A stretch of 64,000 nucleotides of DNA from Euryodendron excelsum (Eukaryota > Streptophyta > Magnoliopsida > Ericales > Pentaphylacaceae), in NCBI GenBank assembly GCA_033060915.1, contig CM065389.1, positions 25,261,001 through 25,325,000 on the forward strand. Reading direction: 5' to 3'. The notes beneath the pieces were generated by a model. That model saw only the letters and a program-made list of their open reading frames with translations, did not search any database and had not been told where the DNA came from. Below are positions 22,667 through 34,002 of this stretch, piece after piece. Position numbers and translations under genes: made by a program. Position 1 is the first letter of the stretch. The number at the start of each line of letters is the position of its first letter.

Positions 22667-23086
22667 AGCAATGACAGGATCTGTGAGGCTGACTTGAGAG
22701 AAGAATAGAGAAGCCCAATGAGCGAAGGAGTGTAAGCTGGGGGTGCTTCCATTGTAACAAAGAGGATTAACGTCCAATAAGAACAGCCTCTTCACCTTCT
22801 TCTTCCTTTTGATCTCATTGGGTTCTCTGTTGTTTCCAGAGTTATCCCTGCTGCTGGGTTGCAAGAATTGCCCACCAACTGTTTGATTGAGGGACACAGA
22901 AGAAGAAAAAGAAGAAAAAGGAGCAATAACGGATCTGAGTTTCCACGGCTTTGCTGGGTTTGTTTTGCTACTTTGTTTGGTTCGTAAGAAAGAAAGAGAT
23001 GGGGCGGTGGTGGCGGTGGTGGTGGTGGTGGTGGCGGTGGCGGTGGTAGGAAGAGGATTGATCCGAACCTGAGCAGCCACAACCAT
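18038..23086 (-). CDS. Organellar 5'-3' exonuclease (PolI-type flap nuclease family)
   Basis: Five exons on the minus strand: 23086-22667, 21713-21543, 20272-20038, 18515-18293 and 18179-18038, all with GT-AG borders, giving 1191 nt and 396 residues. It belongs to the 5'-3' exonuclease family related to the 5' nuclease domain of bacterial DNA polymerase I, which removes 5' flaps and RNA primers. Conserved acidic sites are present: 'LFLLDVNPL' (Asp near 105), 'GHETDDVVATLV' (about 203-214), 'ASPDKDF' and 'GDEVDGVPGI' (about 280-289), followed by a helix-hairpin-helix-like 'GFGRKTALKLLKKHGSLENLL'. The first 100 residues are rich in Thr and Ser with few acids, as in a plastid or mitochondrial transit peptide. 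Closest recalled Arabidopsis relatives are At1g34380 and At3g52050. The last exon and part of exon 4 lie inside the tandem duplication. Confidence 0.92.
20703..20919 (-). mobile_element. tRNA-derived SINE in an exonuclease intron
   Basis: On the minus strand, a pol III-like box A region (CGACCTAGTGGTAGG) is followed about 30 bp later by a box B-like GGTCTCAAGTTTGAACC, then about 150 bp of body and an A-rich tail. A 10-bp direct repeat CTCATTTCTT flanks it exactly (20693-20702 and 20920-20929), as expected of a target-primed insertion. It is 217 bp long and lies between exons 2 and 3 of the exonuclease gene, in the same orientation as the gene. Confidence 0.75.
22626..22661. repeat. (GA)n microsatellite at the 5' splice site of exonuclease intron 1
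   Basis: About 18 AG units on the plus strand read as a CT tract on the gene strand. They begin within six bases of the intron 1 donor (GCT|gtaagc followed by TCTCTCTC). A pyrimidine tract directly behind a donor is unusual and may vary in length between individuals. Confidence 0.85.
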
Positions 23087-24985
23087 TGCTCACTACCTCA
23101 TCCACTTCGGTGGCTGGCTTCAGCTATTATAGTTTGACAAATTCAGTAGGAATTGATTTAATCGTCGTTTGAATGTTGAATTTTATTTCTCTCGCCTTTT
23201 ATTTAACTTATAACTTTTTTACTAACTTTCAAAATTACATGCCAACAATCTATTAAATAATTTGGAGAGTTATTCAAAGATTGGTACTAATAATTTTCAA
23301 GAATTTCAACTAAAAAATATGTATTTCTAAAGAAATGAATGAGCCCCTTTCTTGACTTCCAATATGAATTTGATATGATGACATGAACCCAAGAATTATT
23401 TTCCATATATTTAGAGAGAAAAAAAATTGGTCAGCAAATGGGGATTAAACAAAATGCCAAAATATAAATTAGAATAAATTCATCAGAATTTCATAAAACA
23501 AATTATGATTTTTGGCACCATGTTAGTTTTGAGTCACTAGACTTAATAGTGCTCTTAAAGCATATGTTCTCATTAGATTTTGATCCTCTATTGAGAAGGA
23601 ATGATGGAGGGTATCTATTTCAAATGAAAAAGAGCAAAAAAAAAAAAAAAACAATAAAGATTGAGGAGTTTTTCTTGTACGGTTAAGTTGTCAACATAAT
23701 TACATGAAGCTACCAGAAGTGGGGATAACCTCATTTTTGTTGTTGTGCTGAAAATAAAGTACTCAACTTGATTCTACTAAGTTTTTTTCCAGCTACTCAG
23801 AATACGTAATTACAAGAAGCTATAAGATTTGGGGATAACCTCGCATTTATTGTGCTGAAAATAAAGTACTCAACTCGATTCAATTAAGCTTTTTCCCAAC
23901 TTCCTAAGAGTCGATTGTACTGAAAATTAAATCTGCAACACAAATATTGGTTGAATTTGGTGAACTTCAAATTTGATAAGACACAAGAACATGAAATTAA
24001 TGTAATTCAGATGAAAAGTTCATTCTAACTATAAAGAGTTTGACAAATTTAACTATTTTAACATCATTTTGTTCAGAAAATAGTTACGCCAAATTATTTA
24101 GGAATTCAATTTGCAAATTTTCAAATTGAAATCTAATTAGATCCACAACTGGAAAACCTTACAGGAGATGCAGTAAATAGTTTGGAATCACTACGAGTGG
24201 GGCAAATAATAGTAGAAATGAAAAAAAGTGTAAATAAAATTTCTTATTCCAAAAGGAGAAAACTATAACATAGTTTTTTTTAATAATTCTACCAAGTGCT
24301 ATAATATAAATATTTTGTAAATATCAAATTAAGTACTTGTGATCATACAAAATGAAATTCCACAGAAAATTGAAAATCTACTTAAAAGGTAGCCTCAAAT
24401 TTAAGTTACAAATAGCTAACTTACTGCTAAACGTTGAACCAAATTAACATAAAATGATTTTGAATTTAATCATAGTGAAAATTTTTATAATTTAATTTTT
24501 AATTCTGAAAATGAGTAGTTAAATATTTCAACTTCAATATATTTCATACCTAAAAGTTCTTTGTATTATTAAATTAAATTAATTTTTTTTATGCATTGGG
24601 TACTAAAAAAAGGTACTATTTTTTCATTTTTGTTGCTTAAAAGAATAATATTTTGTTTAAGGTGATGTTAAAATTTTATTAATGTTTTTCGTGTTTTAAT
24701 TAGAAAATATATTTAGCAAAACAAAACTCAAGCAACACTAAGTGTGAGTGAGCCAAGTGATCTTAGATTAAGAAGTCTTATTTAAATGTAGAGTACAATT
24801 AAGATTAATTTTAAATCAAATTTTAGACTTAAGCCCGATATATCATTATGCGTTATTAAACACATACAATTGTGAAATTACTGAATGCGTTAATTTTAAG
24901 TTTAAAGTTATTAAATAGGGACTAAACTTCATGACTTGAATAAAGAACAACATATAGCTACAAAATTAGAAAAAAAAAAAAAGGG

Positions 24986-24986
<1 letters not shown>

Positions 24987-25035
<49 letters not shown>
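24987..25035 (+). repeat. Homopolymer run of 49 G
   Basis: An unbroken G run lies just after an A12 run and the short GGGC step. It lies about 450 bp upstream of the E2 start codon. Such a run could form G-quadruplexes on the G-rich strand. Homopolymers this long are also difficult to sequence, so the exact length is uncertain. Confidence 0.9.
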
Positions 25036-25036
<1 letters not shown>

Positions 25037-25327
25037 GGGAATTAGAAGAAGGAAACAAAGTGTGAAAAGAACATAGAATAACACGAAAAGGCGAGTGTTT
25101 GTCTGCTCCGTTAGTCTTTTTTTAGATCCACTGCTTCGGCGAGGGCTGGAATAGGCTGAGAAAAAAAGAAAAAAAAAAAAAAACCACACACACACGAGAG
25201 AAAGGGGCAGCTGTTTTGTCTATTACAAAATATAAAATAAAACAAGAAAGGGGCAGCTGTGTGCAAGGAACGCCTTAGAAAAGACCAAAACTATATATTC
25301 ATATACATACATATATATAGAGTGATC

Positions 25328-25489
25328 ATGACATTCGCCGGTAATGGTGGTTGAGACCTCCTCCTGTTTTCGATGCATTCGAGAATTCACCCATTTCTCA
25401 CTCCCTCGTACTTATACCCGCCGCCACCACCGCTCGCAGCCTCCTCCTTCCGCCAGATACTCTCTCTCTCTCTCTCTCTCTCGCCACCA
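25328..25489 (+). promoter_or_regulatory. E2 leader with upstream ATGs and a (CT)n tract
   Basis: Before the chosen E2 start there is a nine-codon upstream ORF (25328-25354, ending TGA), an out-of-frame ATG at 25344 with an 85-codon frame overlapping the main start, and an in-frame ATG at 25373. A (CT)n tract lies at about 25461-25482. The start at 25490 has the better context (GCCACCAATGG). The transcription start is unknown, so some of these ATGs may not be in the mRNA. Confidence 0.5.
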
Positions 25490-28400
25490 ATGGTTCACCT
25501 TCTCAACACAACATTCATCCCATCCTCGCCGTCCCTCCGCCGTCACTCCTCGACCGTCTCTTCCCCATCACTCACCATCACCACCACCAGAAAAACACTA
25601 ATTCAGGCGAAGATCCAAGAGATTTTCATGCCAGCGCTGAGCTCGACGATGACGGAAGGCAAGATCGTCTCCTGGATTAAGTCCGAGGGCGACATGCTGT
25701 CCAAGGGCGAGTCCGTTGTCGTCGTCGAGTCCGACAAGGCCGACATGGACGTCGAGACCTTCTACGATGGCTATCTCGCTGCCATCATGGTCGATGAAGG
25801 CGGTGTCGCCACCGTCGGCTCCGCCATCGCCTTCCTCGCCGAGACCGAAGACGAAATCGCCGAGGCCAAATCCAAGGCCAGCAGTTCTTCTTCACCCTCT
25901 GCTCGTGCTCCAGTTTCGGACTCCCCACTGGCCGTGGAGGTCGCGGCAGCTGATTCCGCCCCGTCATCGGCTCCACAAGTATCTAAAGCTCTGGTAGCGG
26001 CGGCATCGTCGGTGCACCCGGCGTCGGTGGGTGGGAAGAGGATCGTGGCGTCCCCGTACGCGAAGAAGCTAGGGAAGGAATTGAATGTGGATTTGAGTGG
26101 TGTGGTGGGGAGTGGGCCGATGGGGAGGATTGTTGCTAAGGACGTTGAGGCTGCCGCCGCCTCTGGTAGTGCGAGCGTCGCCACTGAGGCGCCAAAGCCA
26201 AGCGGGGCAAAGGTCGCCCCGAGTCCGGGGATTGAGTTGGGTTCGGTTGTTCCGTTTACGACAATGCAGAGTGCTGTTAGTGGAAACATGGTTGAGAGTC
26301 TCGCTGTTCCGACTTTCAGAGTTGGGTACTCTATCACCACGGACGCTCTCGATGCTCTGTACAAGAAGGTAACGATTTTCCCAATTTGATTTTGATTCCT
26401 GACTTTGAGAAGTGGTAATCTTTTGATTGTGGTACTAAAATCCAATCTAAATTTAAGAAACTTAGGAAATTTAGATTTAGAAATCAAGGAAAAAAAACAG
26501 CCCTCTTGATAATCTTATTAATTTGGCTGACAAATTCAGATGAATGATTAGGAAATGAAATTAAAATCAGGGATAAGCCAAACAGTCTATTAAACAGAGA
26601 GACTCAAATTTATAAAAAATTGAAATTGTAGGCAATGATTTTGCATTGATGTTAAATTTGTGACTCTGAAACCATTTGATGAATTATTTTTTTTCTTTAA
26701 ATTCATTTTTTCAATTCTTTATAATGGTTGTTTATTGCTGTAGAATCCATCTTTGTCGAGTGATTGATTTGTATTATTAAACCTTTAGATTAAATCAAAG
26801 GGAGTGACAATGACAGCATTGCTAGCAAAGGCGACAGCTCTCGCACTGGTTAAACATCCTGTCGTGAACTCTAGTTGTAGAGATGGTAAGAGCTTTACAT
26901 ATGACAGCAGTATCAACATTGCGGTCGCAGTGGCCATTGATGGTGGGTTGATTATGCCAGTGCTTCAGGACGCTGATACGGTGAATATTAAATCTGATCT
27001 CGTTTATAGTTATAAAAAAACCAAATAAATCTAATCTTGTTTGACTTTTACAACACTTACTTTAGGTTGATTTATATACCCTGTCAAGAAAGTGGAAGGA
27101 GTTAGTTGATAAGGCCCGAGCCAAACAGCTGCAACCTCATGAATACAGTACAGGTAGGTTGTGATTTCTTTATGTGTTTATGTACATGCATTCTCCTTAG
27201 GCACCACATTGTCTTTTCATGTACTGTCACGGATTATATCATTTACTTTGTCTGCTTGTCTACTTATCTTGCTTTTTCATAATTCAGTTGGATCTCGTGT
27301 ATTTCTCTGACAGTCGATATTTGTCAGTATTTACTTTTAATGCATCAATTTGTACTGATTGGGAGCTTATGGTTCATATGAAGTAAGCTCTATTGGTAAA
27401 GAATAAATGCATTTCTTTTTATTAAGTCATTAGTTACTTTGAGTTCTCTTTAAAGCACACTAAACCTGAATCAGGTGACACAGTTCTATATCAAACACCT
27501 ATCCAGTCCGTTGACATGTTGAACAGTTTTTGGCCGTTAATGTAAATTAAATTCTTATCCACTATGCAATATGCTATGCATGTGATTTCCCAATATAGCT
27601 ACTTTCAAGAAACTACATAAGATATGCTATGCATGTGTTATTTGTATGAGTGTGTGTCTATTACTGATAATATATTAATATATCCTTATTTCTCACTCAG
27701 TATATATGTTCTATCCAGATCAATAGTTTTTATATATATAATCTCATTTTTTTTGATAAGTAAAATCGATTAATCTCTGTTGTATATCATATGTCTGTTT
27801 TGGTGATAATGTATTTCTTTGTCTCATTATGTCCACTATCAGTTTCTGCAATCCCTTAGTTGTGTTTTCAGGATTTTTGTATTTTGCTTAAATTTTCATT
27901 TGTAATAATCAAATAAACTCTAATCTAAATACTTCATTTGAAATAATCAAATAAACTAATGTTTTAAAGTCACATCCATTCAGAGTTAATGCTAGAGATT
28001 ATGGAGGACATAACATTAGACTAGAAACTGAACTTAGTCTGGTAATTGGCTATAAGCTGAACTTGTGATATAAATAAAAGAGCCTATGTAATATGATCAC
28101 AAGAATAACATTGCTAATTCATTATCCTGTGGAAGACATAAAGGGACTAGCTCCTTTCTTTGGGATTCAGTGGATAATGCCAGTGTCATTGGTGGCATTG
28201 TTTAATTGCTGGTGTGGGGCTAGAGTGAGCAGGGCTGCAGGTGATGGGGAGATGTTTGCAGAGTAGCTCCCTTGTGTCTGTGGCCATGCATTTTCTTTGA
28301 GAGGAACCAGTTTCCTGTAAAGCTGTAGAATTGCCTATTTTGAAGGTTTAACAAAAGTTATTGAGTTACTTTTTAGTTGTTTTTTAGTTTTAAAAAATTC

Positions 28401-28728
28401 TTTTGCAGAGATTTTGGGTGAGATGGGATTATGGCTTTCTATCATTCACTTTTTACTTTTTTTTTTGTTGTCTTCTTCTTTTTGAGTATAACTTGCACGT
28501 GCATAAGTTCTGCCTTTTTTGGTGCTCTCTAGTTAATAATAATTAAAAAAATTTCTTGAGGAGATTAGTGTCAAACAAATACAATGGAAATATGTTCCTG
28601 GGGCATCTTTAAATTTACCATCCACCTGTTTCAGTGAAATTGTCCCTGTTACGTTCTTCAAATATCCAATTATAAGCCTCCTGGAAAAAAAAAGCCTTGT
28701 GTTAGATTGGAAAACTTTTCTAAACAGG

Positions 28729-28786
<58 letters not shown>

Positions 28787-31700
28787 GTGTGCAGAGTTGT
28801 ACTTAAACTTCCCATTGTATCTATGTTACTGTCCTCATTGGTTAGATATTACTTGTTAAATTAAAATATTTTGAGATCTCACTACAGCACAAACTTTTGC
28901 ATTTCCTTTGGACTTATGATTTTTTCAAAAAATATTTTTAAACCTTGAATGTAGTGGAGAATTCTATGCTTTTCATTGGTGTACACAAATAACTGTCTAA
29001 TGTATCTTCTTTTGCATATGTATTCTTGTATCAAGTCTTGCACCTACATATGCACAGCACAGGTATTAAAAATCTCCAATTTATTTATTTTTACGTATAA
29101 GATGATAAGTAATTTAGTACATTGCTTCTCTGAGAGAGCTCCTTAAAAAACCCCACCAATACATGCATAAGAATATACCTAATGGCACTTTTTTTTAGTA
29201 ATTGTGCGACCCACTCAAGAAATGATCCGTAGACACTTCTCGTAGTACAAGAAGATGCAATTAAAATATAGCAAACAAGGAAATAGTGAAGAGAGAGAAT
29301 TTATGTAACAGAAGAGTTCTGGGCAAACAGCCGTAACAAATTACAAAGCCGTTGGTGTTTAGAGCTAGTCTTTCGGCAAGACTATTCTTCCGCGTGGACA
29401 ATCCAGGTGTCAACCAAAGATCGTGCCAGATCAAGAAAATACTAGCAAATGCACTCTATTATACTCAGTTTGAGAAGTTAGATCCTTGAATGTTCAAAAC
29501 TTGTGGGCTGAATTCCCTTCTTTTGGTTTCTTTGTCCTGCTCATGCTTGAGGATTCATTTTGTGCTTGATTTAGCCTAGGTCTCTCGTGAAAAACATTTT
29601 ATGAACCATGAAGTCAGAAGTTGCAAACTAAGAAGATGCTGTGTCCATATTCGGACATGACACTCATTGGACATTTCTTACACGTCATACACATGTCAGA
29701 CAAGCGTCCAAACCTGTCCTTTTATTTTTTAAATTTTTGTAAGTACCCAATGCACTTTGCACACTTGAGGGACAACTTAGACGCACATAAAACACATTGC
29801 AAGTTTAAAAAGAATAACTTGGGATCTAATTGTAAAATAAAAGTAATGTGATTTTATACCTAATTTGATGTTTAAGTTACTTAATGCATGACTTTTAACT
29901 TTAATTAGGGGTTCTTACAAATTTTCATTATCTTTGAAGTGTAGCTATATATATGATATAAAAAATATATGTTCTCCATGTTCTCACAGTATTGTGTTTT
30001 CTGTTTTTTTAAAATCATCGTGTCGGTGTGTCCATGTCGTGTCATATTCGTATTGTGTGTCTGTGTCCGAGCTTCTTAGGTTGTAAATATTGGCCACTAA
30101 AAAACTTGATACTGTGATGATTCAATAAATCATATTGAAGCCATTTATTCTAGAGACATGTATTCCACCTGTTGTTAAGAGATCGAAGTTAGCTCTCTCG
30201 TTGCTTGCTTACCTATTCAGAAATGGGTATCCTTAAAGATTCTTGATACATTCAACTTCACAACAGTTCATCCTCCCCTACATTGCTCCTTGTTCAAAGT
30301 GCTGGTTAAAAAGGTTGGTGTCTACTGTCTATGTATTCTGTGCAATCCGATTATCGCTTTGAAGAAGTTAGATCAAGTCATTTAAGAGCTTAAGTATTGC
30401 AAGTGTGTTAAGAACTTCTGAACTACATTCTTACTTTTAGTTTCTAATTACTTCATTGAATGTGGGACCAATTATCCTTTGATGCATCCTTTAATTTTAG
30501 ACTCAAGTGGACATCATTTGGACACCATGAACTTCCAAGATGTCGACTTTGACAACTACAGGATAACTGGAAACCTGGAAAACCATCACTTAATCACTTC
30601 TGCTTCAAAGTGTTGCACACATTGCATCCTCGATAAGTTATTTTGGGTGGATTGCATAGATCTTGTTTGGCAAATTTTATATTCATGTTATGAAATCAAA
30701 TTTCAATTCTTATGCACTTAAAGCTCTGGTTATTTTTTCATATCTTTGTTTCTCTCAATCAATAAGGATTCACTGGTGAACTTATCGCTGTTCCTTTTTT
30801 GTTCTTGAGGAAGTTAAACTTGATGTTTAATAATAAATTATATGGATGCATTCTTCTTTGTTTTCTTTGGAGAGCATTTTGTGGGATATTAAGTTGACAA
30901 CAGATCCAAGGGTCCAGGCAATTTTGGTTATTATCATCAGACCAGTCAGCTGAGCTGACTAAGTAACATACGCTTTCGAACTTTCTATTTCAGATAAAAG
31001 TATTCGTTGGGGATGAAAACTTATGAAACATTCAAAACTGTAAAAGCAATCGTTTTTGTTATGCTTTATTATTATTTTTGAATTTTTAATTTCTTATTCA
31101 CATGACATTAAATGAAACATGAAAAGGGATATCAGACTGGTACTCTTGTAACCTTAACGCATGTGCTTGGCTGTAGATCCAAACAACTCAATCAGTGTAG
31201 AGAAGAAGCATTATATGGACAGAGTAATCAACTCCTCAGGTGGCTGAGGATGAAAACATTTGATTATTTCAATTTGATGAGATGATCTGAACCATGAAGT
31301 TCTCCAATCACTCTGATTTTGCATGATAATTTTGACATATATTTTGATTCCCATTTGTCTTCTGGAAATCCAATAAGTAGTCTCTATCTAAGGTCTTAGC
31401 TGTCATTAGTAACAGTCAATAGTGTTCCTCCATGTAGACTTCATTCATGGGCTTTGTGCTTATGGTGTATACTAATTTGCATACCTACACTGGTATTGAT
31501 CTGGCTTTGCTGAGAAGGTGAATGTAGGTTGCATATCAGTACGTATCTTCCCTAAATGTTGGTTAGGGGTTTTTCAGATGGTGTCCTCTCTGTTGTGAGG
31601 AGACTTGTACTTTCTTTGTGCTTGTATTTTCATCTTGTTTTGCTTGTTCACTTCTTGACATAGTTCCATCCTGGCATATTGCCAAAGTCATGTGAGTACT

Positions 31701-32817
31701 ATTTGGATTTTCTTCCTTAGTAGGAGGACCCTATGGCTTCTCTTCTCCAAACTAGTATATCAGAGGAAATTGGGTTGTAGTATTTTCTGGGTTTGTTGCA
31801 GAGAAAAATTCTTCCAGAATGCTGCTGCATTTGGGCTCTTTTTGTAGAATTAATCTGTTCAACTGCTGCTTTTGGACCTTGGTTGTTAAGAGATTTGTGG
31901 GGGTTCTTTATTTTGTTTGTGTTCTTTCTGTACCTTATTCTTTTATTTTTGAATGTGTATTCTAAGAATGTTTCCCTTGCTTCTTGTACGTGATGCCGTA
32001 TGTCTACATTCTGTTCTGTGATGTGAATCTCATTAATTTTTTTGTACTGACATATGGTTAATCATTAATATTTTTGTATTAAGATGATTAGATATCTTAT
32101 CTTAAAAAAAGAAAAAGAAAACTTTTTATGCAATTACACTTGAAGCAGCAGGTGCTGACAGCCTGCCCCTATTAGTGACGGCACACTCATCTGATGATTT
32201 GGGCAATTTGTTGAGTGCTGTTTGTTTTTACTAGTTAGTATGTGATCATTCTACTAGATTATGATACACAATAATGCTCTGCTCCTTTTGAAAAAACCAG
32301 AGGAAAATTCTTTCTGAATACTGCTTGAGTATATAGCTGCTGCTGCTTCTGCGTTTGGTGATTTGGTGTAATAAGCATGAGCAATTCCAAGGTGTTGCGT
32401 TCGTGTTGGACATGCATTCAAGCCCGTCCTATTATTTTGTTAATCTCTTTAGAACCATACACGTGTTGAACACTTGGGGGACACACGTGTCTATGGTGTA
32501 GACAAACATGATACACATACGGGTCTTAGTGGAAGTTTGAAGGAAATAACTTTGAGAGCCAATGCTTAAAATCAAAGTAATGTGGATCCATGCCTATTAA
32601 ATCCCTACTCCTTGAGGCTTCTTAATCTCAGAAATCCCAAGCCTGAAACTTCCAATTTGTTTGGGAATAAAACTTTTTTAAGATTGACGCAATGACTTTT
32701 TCACACTTTCTCCAACATATAAAAGATCAAAAATGATTTCTTAGTATTGTCGATAGAATAATGGATAAATATATTTGTAATGATAAAAGTGAATTAGTTA
32801 TGTTTTCATGCATATAT

Positions 32818-32856
<39 letters not shown>

Positions 32857-34002
32857 ATATAATATATATGTATATGTATATGTATATGTATATTTATATT
32901 ATTTTTTGTTTAACCATCATGTTGATGTCCTAAGTTTTTGATAACTTCTGTTTCTAGCATGTACATATTATGTTGTATCCATGTCCTGTGCCCTCCATAT
33001 CTATGCTTCTTAGGATCAAGGATCAAAATTTCATTTCGATAGATCATTCCGGTTGGCCTGGAAATGAAAACGTTTCAGAAATGTTTCGGGATGTTTTGAA
33101 AATATTTTAGAAGTGACAAATATTAATATAGTAAAATATAATCTTTTGTATTTTTTTTTAATAAAAATTGTTCAACATTTTTTAAAAGCTCTAAATTTAT
33201 GTTGAAACAATTTATTGTTTCGATATATAGCGTTGTGTTTCAGTAAAATTTTCTATGTTCCAGTGTATTTTGATGGAAACAATAGAGTTTCGTAATTTCG
33301 CTAGTGTTTCGTTTCGGTCTATTAAGAAATGGAAACATTGCGGCTATTTCAATAGAAATAAATGGAAATTTTGTTCCTTACTTAAGATTTGGTCTTAGAG
33401 TTTGATGTAGGTTATTCTTTTAGATATAGCAACATTTGTTGCATCTTTGATGCAAACATACCATTTTTTGTTTGCTTATTCGTCTTTTTGGTGATGTTGC
33501 AGGCACTTTTACTCTCTCTAACCTTGGAATGTTTGGTGTGGATCACTTTGATGCCATCTTGCCACCAGGAACTGTAAGTGTCCAAATTTAAATTCAAATG
33601 TCATTGCCTCTGCGAGATTACCTATCTGAGCCCGAGGCTTGTATTGTTATTTTTATGGAGTTGTACATGATGGAATTCAACCAGGGTGCAATCATGGCTG
33701 TTGGAGCATCTCAGCCCACCGTTTTAGCTACCAAGGATGGTCGAATTGGCATGAAAAGCCAGATGCAGGTACATATGTGTACATATTTTATTTATTCCTT
33801 AGCTCCACAACTTCTTTTATAGAATCTTATTTTATTTTTGGGAAAACTTTTGGGAGGAATGTATAGAGATTTTTACACTGAAATGCAATTTCTACAGGTA
33901 AATATTACGGCAGACCATCGTGCCATTTATGGTACTGATCTGGCTTCATTCTTGCAAACCCTAGCTAAGATAATTGAGGACCCTAAAGATCTTACTCTAT
34001 AG
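25490..34002 (+). CDS. Plastid pyruvate dehydrogenase E2 (dihydrolipoyl acetyltransferase)
   Basis: Six exons: 25490-26368, 26789-26980, 27066-27153, 33503-33573, 33685-33768 and 33898-34002; 1419 nt, 472 residues, all GT-AG. It transfers the acetyl group from pyruvate to CoA as the core of the plastid pyruvate dehydrogenase complex, feeding fatty-acid synthesis. A Ser/Thr-rich transit peptide covers about the first 40 residues. A lipoyl domain follows, with the lipoylated Lys at residue 83 in 'ESDKADMDVE', then an Ala/Ser/Pro linker. A subunit-binding domain (about 187-222, 'ASPYAKKLGKELNVDLSGV') follows, then the catalytic domain from about 250 ('VVPFTTMQSAVSGNM'). The active-site region reads 'ADHRAIYGTDLASFL' (His445), the form usual in plastid E2. 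Relatives recalled are Arabidopsis EMB3003 and LTA2 (480 aa). Intron 3 is 6.3 kb. An in-frame ATG at 25373 would add 39 residues. Confidence 0.95.
28731..28782 (+). repeat. (TC)26 microsatellite in E2 intron 3
   Basis: A 52-base perfect dinucleotide run lies within the long third intron of the E2 gene. Confidence 0.95.
29628..30079. mobile_element. hAT-type MITE in E2 intron 3 (CTAAGAAG ends)
   Basis: This 452-bp element has inverted ends CTAAGAAG / CTTCTTAG and is bounded by an 8-bp near-perfect duplication GTTGCAAA (29620-29627) and GTTGTAAA (30080-30087). GTGTCC/GGACAC words near both ends extend the inverted similarity. The long open stretch at 29621-29851 is only the inside of this element and not a gene. 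A second, more decayed member lies at 32387-33013. Confidence 0.8.
32387..33013. mobile_element. Decayed relative of the CTAAGAAG MITE in E2 intron 3
   Basis: Internal words parallel the element at 29628-30079 in the same order: GGACATG near the left end, a CCTGTCCTTTTATT-like block, ATAACTTTGAGAGCCAAT, AAAGTAATGTGGAT, and CTTCTTAG at the right end. The left end (CCAAGGTG) is worn and flanking 8-mers (GAGCAATT / GATCAAGG) match at only 5 of 8 positions. A (CT)17 tract (32821-32854) and a TATATG repeat expanded inside it. Confidence 0.6.
32821..32892 (+). repeat. (CT)17 microsatellite followed by TATATG repeat
   Basis: A perfect CT run at 32821-32854 is followed by TATATATGTATATG-type repeats, inside the decayed MITE of E2 intron 3. 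Confidence 0.9.
33017..33380. mobile_element. MITE with CAAGGATCAAAATTTC ends, next to the intron 3 acceptor
   Basis: This 364-bp element has inverted ends CAAGGATCAAAATTTC / TAAGGAACAAAATTTC (14 of 16). Flanking 8-mers CTTAGGAT (33009-33016) and CTTAAGAT (33381-33388) match at 7 of 8, as for a hAT-type insertion. Its left target overlaps the very end of the older MITE at 32387-33013, so it landed at that element's terminus. It ends 122 bp before E2 exon 4. Confidence 0.7.

Larger units (their letters stand above)
23087..25489. promoter_or_regulatory. Divergent intergenic region between the exonuclease and E2 genes
   Basis: This 2.4-kb AT-rich spacer separates two divergently transcribed genes, so both promoters should lie within it. 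A partial internal repeat is visible: 'GGGGATAACCTC' followed by 'TGTGCTGAAAATAAAGTACTCAACT' occurs at about 23720-23768 and 23831-23877. It also holds the 49-base G run and, near 25300-25320, a TA-rich box (ATATACATACATATATATAG) that may be the E2 TATA region. No gene is supported here. Confidence 0.5.

Noticed and set aside
22792..23082. Poly-proline open frame on the minus strand
   Set aside because: It is an alternative frame of exonuclease exon 1, made by the GGT/CCA trinucleotide repeat that encodes the Thr-rich transit peptide.
24929..25195. Open frame with a proline run opposite the G tract
   Set aside because: The proline run is simply the G homopolymer read on the other strand; there is no other support for a gene.
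25771..26487. Long open frame (238 codons) on the minus strand opposite E2 exon 1
   Set aside because: It lies exactly opposite the GC-rich first exon of the E2 gene, shows no family motif, and is the usual shadow of a coding strand with biased third positions.
29621..29851. 76-codon plus-strand frame
   Set aside because: It lies inside a MITE with clear ends and target duplication.
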